Source of the DNA: SURF-21 sp964462595 | GTDB taxonomy: Bacteria; Actinomycetota; Geothermincolia; Geothermincolales; RBG-13-55-18 | Assembly (NCBI GenBank): GCA_964462595.1 | Contig: CAYWXM010000036.1 | Location: forward strand, 1-64,000 | Length of the DNA: 64,000 bases | Direction: 5' to 3' | In this document: one piece after another, positions 59,323 through 64,000 of the stretch | How positions within the stretch are numbered: position 1 is the stretch's first letter | How the letters are laid out: each line of letters opens with the position of its first letter | Position numbers and translations under genes: made by a program | The notes under the pieces: model-generated | What the model was told of the DNA's origin: nothing | The model's input: only the letters and a program-made list of their open reading frames with translations | Databases searched by the model: none

Positions 59323-59721
59323 TTGGCGGAGTCTAGGGAGGAGAGACTCAGAAACGCTCTTAGCGAGCTGGTTTCAAGATCTGCCGAAGTAGATGCGGCA
59401 GCTGTGGTCAGCATGGACGGCCTGGTAATGGCCTCGGTTCTGCCGAATACGCTTGAAGAAGACAGGCTGGGAGCCATGTCCGCAGCGCTCCTCAGCCTCG
59501 GAGAGAGGACCTCTGAGGAACTGGGAAGAGGCGAGCTGGCGCAGGTTTTCGTGGAGGGCAACTCGGGCTACGTTTTTCTCATGGCTGCCGGAGAGGACGC
59601 CGTCCTGACCGCGCTGGTTCGCAAGGGGAGCAAGCTGGGTCTGGTCCTTTACGATGTAAAAGGTGCCGCCAAGAAAATAGCGGAGATCATAAAGGTGGAA
59701 TTCCGCATCGAGTACGATTGA
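59323..59721 (+). CDS. Roadblock/LC7 domain protein 3
   Basis: The 132-residue protein is a third Roadblock/LC7 member (SAEVDAAAVVSMDGLVMASVL, LGAMSAALLSLGERTSEEL, KLGLVLYDVKGAAKKIAEI). It shares with protein 2 the GE-x-A...L-x-RGEL-x-QV block. TTG 59323 lies behind AGGAGGTCGATTAC. Roadblock proteins usually form dimers, and the tandem copies could form heterodimers; this is inference. Confidence 0.85.
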   Translation: MAESREERLRNALSELVSRSAEVDAAAVVSMDGLVMASVLPNTLEEDRLGAMSAALLSLGERTSEELGRGELAQVFVEGNSGYVFLMAAGEDAVLTALVRKGSKLGLVLYDVKGAAKKIAEIIKVEFRIEYD

Positions 59722-59890
59722 GCGGAGGCGGGTACGCGAGCCTTAGGCTCATCGCGTGTGGAGCGGAAAAGAAAACGAAAAAGGACGGATGGGCAAAGGA
59801 CTAAATGACACGGAGCGAATGGCAGTACAGGAGAGGAGAACCAGCACCTGGCTGGAGGACAGCGACGCGATTAACGAGAGATGATGGCGG

Positions 59891-62800
59891 ATGGCTCTGA
59901 AGGGAAGTTTAAAGGATTTCAGCATCCCGGACCTGTTCCAATTGCTGAACTTCGGCAAGAAGAACGGGACGCTCAACCTGACACGGGGACAGGCCAGGGG
60001 TTATATATGTTTCCGTAACGGCGAGGTATTCTTCGCCACCACCAACTGGAAACGTCAATCCCTGGGCTTGAAACTGCTCAACGCGGGTATCGTAACAAAG
60101 GCACAGATAGACGAGGTGCTGGAGCTGCAGAAGACCTCGGCACGGGGACAGAGGCTGGGTCAGCTTCTGATAAGGCTCGAATATATAACCAAGGAGCAGC
60201 TTGAGGTGTTCGTGGAGGAGCAGATCCAGGATGCCGTGTTCGAGATGCTTCGCTGGACGGATGGCGATTTCGATTTTCAGCCTGGCGTCGTCTTCCCGGA
60301 GGAAGATATAGGACTCTCTATAAGCACCGAGGAACTTATCATGGAGGGTTCGAGGCGACTAGACGAGTGGAATCGCATCGAGAAGAAGATCCCCAATCTT
60401 GAAGTTGTCTTCAAGATGACCTCCATGCAGGGCAGGGAGGCTGCGCAGATAAGCCTTACTCCCGAGGAATGGATGGTCCTTACCCACATCGATGGAGAGA
60501 AGACCGTGCGGCAGATCGTGGAGCTCACGGGCATGAGCACGCTGCATACATGCAAGATCCTTTATGGCCTTATCGGTTCCGGCCTGCTCCAGAACATCAC
60601 CCCCGACCTGGAGGAACAGGAGGCGGGGCTGAGGCTGGAGCATCTGGCGGAAGAGCTGGAGAAGGCAGGGGAGGAAAAGGCAGGGGAGGCGATCTTTCCC
60701 GAGGCAGAACCGGAAATCGCAGGTGCCTTGGAGGAGACACTGGCGGAGGAAAGGGAAGAGGCGGCGGAGGCCGAGAACGTCCCATCGCGCGAGGAAGTCC
60801 TTCCGGTAGAGGAGGAGCCGTGGGAAGTAGCGGAGGCTCTGGGCGAGGTGTTCGAGAGACTGGAGGCGGGATCGACGAACGCGGTCGAGGCTGTAACGCC
60901 GGACGATATCAAGCGGGAGGTGCTTGAGAAAGGACATGTCGAGGTCGCGCCGGTGGACTATGCGCAGATAGCGGAGGAGGTGCTCCCAGCCGAGGAGGAA
61001 AGAGCGGGGGCCGAAGAGGAAAAAGCGGAGACGGTTCCGGCGGCGGCGGAAAAGCCTGCCGTGGTAAAGGAGAAGCCCGAGGAGATCGCGGTTATGCGGG
61101 ACCGGCCGGAATTCGAGGAGGAAGCTGCCGCTCCGCAGGCCTTGGAGGCTGAAACGGAGGCGGAAGAGATAGAGATCGGCGAGGAGCCGGATGGGGAAAT
61201 ACTGGTCGAGGAGATCGTGTCGTCTGCTTTGGAAATCGAATTAGTTGAGGAAGAGGAAACCGCGGATAAAGCGACGATAGCTGAGGTCGCGGAAGCGGCG
61301 GAGGTAGCCGAGGAGGCAGGAGAGGAAGAGGCGCTCGAGGAGATCGCGGGCGAAGCCATAGCCGGGGAGGCAGCGAAGGAAGAGGAAGAAGTATCCGTGG
61401 AGGAGCCGGTTATAGATTTGGTGACCACGATAGGAGCGCAACATATTCTCGATGAAGTGAAGGAAAAAGAGGAAGAACACATCAGGAGGATGAAGGAAGT
61501 CGCCATGGAGGAGACCATGGAGGCGGAGGAAGTTCTCAAGATAGACAGTAAAGAGGCGGAGCTCGAGGAGCTAAAGAAAAAGATAAGCTCTTTGCTTCCG
61601 GAAGGATTGGGCCTGGAGGAAAAGGAAGAAGAGCCGGTGGAGCAACCGGAGCGGGCGCCCCATTACCGCTTTGAGAAGATGACGAAAGAGAGCGTTGAAG
61701 CCAGGGCGGCAAAGAGGGCTTACCTGGAAAAGAAATATGGCAAGGTCGAGAGGCTGGCCGAGGAGGAAATCGCCGAACTGGAACCGGAGGAGATTCCGGA
61801 GGAATGGAAAAACCAGCTGGAAAAAACCACGCTCAAGGCCCAGAAAGATGAACCTGAGGTGATGAGCGAGCCTGGCGTTAAAGAGGGGATCAACCCAGGT
61901 AAGATTCTGGGGGGCGCTTTCAGGAGAGAGGGCGGGGCCAAGGAAATAGAGGGCGAGGAGGCAGCTCAACCCGCGGAGATCCTGCAGGGTGTGGAAGGTG
62001 AAGAAAAGGCCGGTAAAACCGCGCAAGCAGAAGAAGCAGGCCTCGAGGCGATACTGGAGCAGTTCGATCTTAGCGCTGCCGGAGCTGACGAGATGCAGAC
62101 TACACGCCCGCCACTGGGAGAAATCGAGGAGAAGGTCGCTATATCCGGTGATGATGGCATGGCATACAAGGTTGCTTCGGCCGCCGATATCCTGGAGAGC
62201 GTGATGCTCGAGAACATTACCGTGGGAGCGCAGGAAGAATACCCTTCAGACGTGGGCGCTTTTCTAAAGGGCAAGGAAAGAGAAACTCGTGAAACTGCTG
62301 CGGGTATAAGCGCGGATTCCCTCAAGGGATCAACTGCCGTAGATATCCTGGAGAGCATGATGCTCGAGGACGTGCCCGCAGACGAAATGGCGCTGCTCTT
62401 GAAGGATGAGGCACGATTACTGCACGAGATAACGCCACAGGGCGAAGGCCATGCCGATACATTTTTCGATGTGGAGGAGGCGACTGCGGCGGTTGACAGG
62501 GCAGGTGAAACATACAGGGACGAGATAGAGGAGCTGGAGAAAGAGATCCTAGAGGCTGAGAGAGGGACCCCGATAGTCGATATTACCGGGCTCGAGGACG
62601 AGATAGCCGCCCTGGAAGAGGAGATACTATCCGAGGAAACGGTGCAGGAGAGCATCGCAGGTGAGATATCGAGCCTGGAGAAGGAGATCGTCGAAGCTTA
62701 CGAGGTCGAGGAAAACGTGGGGGAGGCAGCCCCAATCGGCGACGAGGAGCCATCCTCCCTGGAGCAGCTCGAGAAGGTGATAGATGCGGGCACGGAAATG

Positions 62801-63283
62801 CCCAGCACTGAAGAAATCGAGCAGCCAGGGCTGGAGGTTATAGGGGAGAGCGGCATAGAGGAGGCCATCACGGAGACGGTCATGCAGGCCCCCGAGCCCA
62901 TCGACCTGCTGGAGCAGCTGGCGGAAACCCCCGAGGCGCCGCAGCCTCCCGCGGTCGAGTACGCGCAGCCCGAGGCGGCATACGAGCCCCCGGCGCCGGA
63001 GATTCCCGACGAAGAATACGCTGTTGACGCGGAGGCGGTAGCCGGCGAAGAGGCGTCGGCCTTCGATATGGGAGGATACTCCCTGGAGCGGGAGCTCGCC
63101 GAGTTGACGGGGGTGTCCGCTCCCCAGCCTACGAAGAAAATAAAGATCCCGGTTAAACCGAAAGGAGAAGACGGGGAAGTGGAGGAAATAGATAAAGGAA
63201 AGCCGGTTCCGAAGGTGAAGCGGGACAAGGCGGTAACCAAGAGTATCATCATGCGCATAATAGATGGGATTAAGAGATTGTAA
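59891..63283 (+). CDS. DUF4388 (PATAN) domain protein with a very long acidic region
   Basis: The 1130-residue protein begins with a DUF4388/PATAN domain: GSLKDFSIPDLFQLLNFGKKNGTL and GYICFRNGEVFFATT, then GLKLLNAGIVTKAQIDEVLELQ, RLGQLLIRLEYITKEQLEVFVEEQIQDAVFEMLRW and DGDFDFQPG-type sequence to about residue 235, as in two-component and social-motility regulators. Residues about 240-1080 are Glu/Ala-rich, very acidic and partly heptad-like, with repeats of DILESVMLEN/DILESMMLED and LEDEIAALEEEIL. The last 50 residues are basic (KKIKIPVKPK...IMRIIDGIKRL). It is probably a scaffold of the GTPase module. Only the N-terminal domain call is firm. Confidence 0.8.
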   Translation: MALKGSLKDFSIPDLFQLLNFGKKNGTLNLTRGQARGYICFRNGEVFFATTNWKRQSLGLKLLNAGIVTKAQIDEVLELQKTSARGQRLGQLLIRLEYITKEQLEVFVEEQIQDAVFEMLRWTDGDFDFQPGVVFPEEDIGLSISTEELIMEGSRRLDEWNRIEKKIPNLEVVFKMTSMQGREAAQISLTPEEWMVLTHIDGEKTVRQIVELTGMSTLHTCKILYGLIGSGLLQNITPDLEEQEAGLRLEHLAEELEKAGEEKAGEAIFPEAEPEIAGALEETLAEEREEAAEAENVPSREEVLPVEEEPWEVAEALGEVFERLEAGSTNAVEAVTPDDIKREVLEKGHVEVAPVDYAQIAEEVLPAEEERAGAEEEKAETVPAAAEKPAVVKEKPEEIAVMRDRPEFEEEAAAPQALEAETEAEEIEIGEEPDGEILVEEIVSSALEIELVEEEETADKATIAEVAEAAEVAEEAGEEEALEEIAGEAIAGEAAKEEEEVSVEEPVIDLVTTIGAQHILDEVKEKEEEHIRRMKEVAMEETMEAEEVLKIDSKEAELEELKKKISSLLPEGLGLEEKEEEPVEQPERAPHYRFEKMTKESVEARAAKRAYLEKKYGKVERLAEEEIAELEPEEIPEEWKNQLEKTTLKAQKDEPEVMSEPGVKEGINPGKILGGAFRREGGAKEIEGEEAAQPAEILQGVEGEEKAGKTAQAEEAGLEAILEQFDLSAAGADEMQTTRPPLGEIEEKVAISGDDGMAYKVASAADILESVMLENITVGAQEEYPSDVGAFLKGKERETRETAAGISADSLKGSTAVDILESMMLEDVPADEMALLLKDEARLLHEITPQGEGHADTFFDVEEATAAVDRAGETYRDEIEELEKEILEAERGTPIVDITGLEDEIAALEEEILSEETVQESIAGEISSLEKEIVEAYEVEENVGEAAPIGDEEPSSLEQLEKVIDAGTEMPSTEEIEQPGLEVIGESGIEEAITETVMQAPEPIDLLEQLAETPEAPQPPAVEYAQPEAAYEPPAPEIPDEEYAVDAEAVAGEEASAFDMGGYSLERELAELTGVSAPQPTKKIKIPVKPKGEDGEVEEIDKGKPVPKVKRDKAVTKSIIMRIIDGIKRL

Positions 63284-63286
63284 GGG

Positions 63287-63832
63287 GTGTATGGCGAGTT
63301 GCGATCCTTCAAAATAGTTGTTACAGGACCTTTCAGCGCTGGTAAAACTACCTTTATCAAGAGCATCAGCGAGATCTCCATCGTATCGACCGAGAGGTCC
63401 ATTTCTGATTCGACGCGCAGGGTGAAGGCAGAGACCACCGTTGCCATGGACTTCGGCAGGATCACTATTTCCAAAGACATAGTATTATATCTTTTCGGTA
63501 CACCGGGCCAGGAACGTTTCGATTTTATGTGGCAGATCCTGTCAGAGGGCATGCTTGGATACATCCTGATGATGGACGCAAGCCGTCCGGAAACCTACTC
63601 GGAGGGAAAACGCATCCTGGAGTTTTTTGCAACTCTTTCCGATGCACCGTACGTAGTAGGGGCGACGAGGATAGGCGATGAGGACAACGCACAGGCCATA
63701 GAGAAGATAAGGCAGGAACTGAATATCGACGGCGAGACGCAGATAATCCCATGCAACGCCATGGAAAAGGAAGATGTGAAGAAAGTTCTGCTCGGATTGC
63801 TCTACGATATCCTCAAGACCCTGGACAAGTAA
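63287..63832 (+). CDS. Small GTPase, CvnD/MglA-like
   Basis: The 181-residue protein is a Ras-like GTPase of the actinobacterial conservon type. It has P-loop GPFSAGKTT (residues 14-22), switch-I VKAETTVAMDFGRI, and switch-II LFGTPGQERFDFMW. The G4 motif (N/T-K-x-D) is replaced by GATRIGD, a deviation known for CvnD-type proteins. It starts with GTG 63287, three bases after the DUF4388 gene, so the two are coupled. Roadblock partners lie upstream. In Streptomyces conservons a histidine kinase, Roadblock, DUF742 and GTPase occur together; the kinase and DUF742 proteins are not seen here. Confidence 0.88.
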   Translation: MYGELRSFKIVVTGPFSAGKTTFIKSISEISIVSTERSISDSTRRVKAETTVAMDFGRITISKDIVLYLFGTPGQERFDFMWQILSEGMLGYILMMDASRPETYSEGKRILEFFATLSDAPYVVGATRIGDEDNAQAIEKIRQELNIDGETQIIPCNAMEKEDVKKVLLGLLYDILKTLDK

Positions 63833-64000
63833 CCCTCTTTTTTCCCGAACGGCAGCGGTTAAGACCGTAGCTCTTGAAAGCCTTGGGATGGACGTACATA
63901 TTTATGATAGGCCGTGATAAAGAACACGCGATCGGTTTATAAAAAAGCAATGAAAGTACAGATATTACGGGGCTCCATAAGTCGGGGCGTCAGGAAGGCA
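63833..64000 (+). other. Intergenic sequence to the end of the window
   Basis: These 168 bases begin with CCCTCTTTTTT, which could be part of a terminator but has no strong stem before it, and contain the short palindrome CGGT-TAAG-ACCG. A 17-codon open frame starts at ATG 63950 and runs off the end, too short and without a ribosome site to call. Confidence 0.5.

Noticed and set aside
63950..64000. Start of another gene at the window end
   Set aside because: Only 17 codons are visible and there is no ribosome site.
1..64000. tRNA, rRNA, insertion sequence or prophage genes
   Set aside because: I looked for tRNA arms, transposases, integrases other than Xer and phage genes and saw none.

Overview
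The window looks like the chromosome of a deep-branching, probably anaerobic actinobacterium. The DNA is GC-rich, GTG and TTG starts are frequent, and every gene I can support lies on the + strand. The gene order follows the core of actinobacterial chromosomes: dprA, xer, a WhiG/FliA-type sigma factor, rpsB-tsf-pyrH-frr-cdsA-dxr-rseP-ispG-proS (compare Streptomyces whiG-rpsB and Mycobacterium rpsB...proS). It then continues as pgsA-patA-pimA, pdxS-pdxT, yebC, ruvC-ruvA-ruvB, yajC-secD-secF, rel, an MBL hydrolase, hisS, aspS, rarA, alaS, yqgF, mltG, which is nearly the order of the M. tuberculosis Rv2612c-Rv2553c region as I remember it. The phosphatidylinositol mannoside genes also point to Actinobacteria. 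I cannot name a species from sequence alone.

Layout. 1-4.9 kb: end of signal peptidase I, RNase HII, YraN, a zinc-ribbon membrane protein, YifB and DprA. 5.1-7.0 kb: Xer recombinase and sigma factor behind a strong promoter. 7.1-16.3 kb: rpsB operon with an attenuator-like leader, running through lipid, isoprenoid and prolyl-tRNA genes. 16.3-22.9 kb: cupin, PIM lipid cluster (PI-phosphate synthase, PatA, PimA, inositol phosphatase-like), LysE exporter, LemA and HtpX. 22.9-23.3 kb: non-coding direct repeats. 23.4-31 kb: PLP synthase, YebC, Holliday junction genes and queuosine genes. 31-42.5 kb: Sec accessory proteins, Rel, Dtd, a frameshifted metallo-beta-lactamase-fold gene, HisRS, AspRS and IspH. 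42.5-47.6 kb: acetate module of acetyl-CoA synthetase, SatP-type transporter and a CoA hydrolase/transferase fused to a GNAT domain. 47.6-54.7 kb: a GEMM-like riboswitch candidate, RarA, IscU-like scaffold, DUF948, AlaRS, YqgF and MltG.

55-64 kb is the most unusual part. Where mycobacteria carry aroE there is a four-gene cluster: a V4R-like protein, a [NiFe]-hydrogenase small subunit, a large subunit with degenerate active-site motifs, and a 2[4Fe-4S] ferredoxin. It is followed by three Roadblock/LC7 proteins, an 1130-residue DUF4388 protein with a huge acidic tail, and a CvnD/MglA-type small GTPase. This resembles an actinobacterial conservon lacking its histidine kinase and DUF742 partner. 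The degenerate hydrogenase-like complex beside this G-protein module is the best candidate here for an undescribed system.

Regulatory sequence visible by eye includes good promoters before xer, rpsB, pdxS and acs, intrinsic terminators inside the leaders of rpsB and acs, a likely leaderless dxr transcript, and a GEMM-like riboswitch motif upstream of rarA. All calls come from reading the sequence without database searches.
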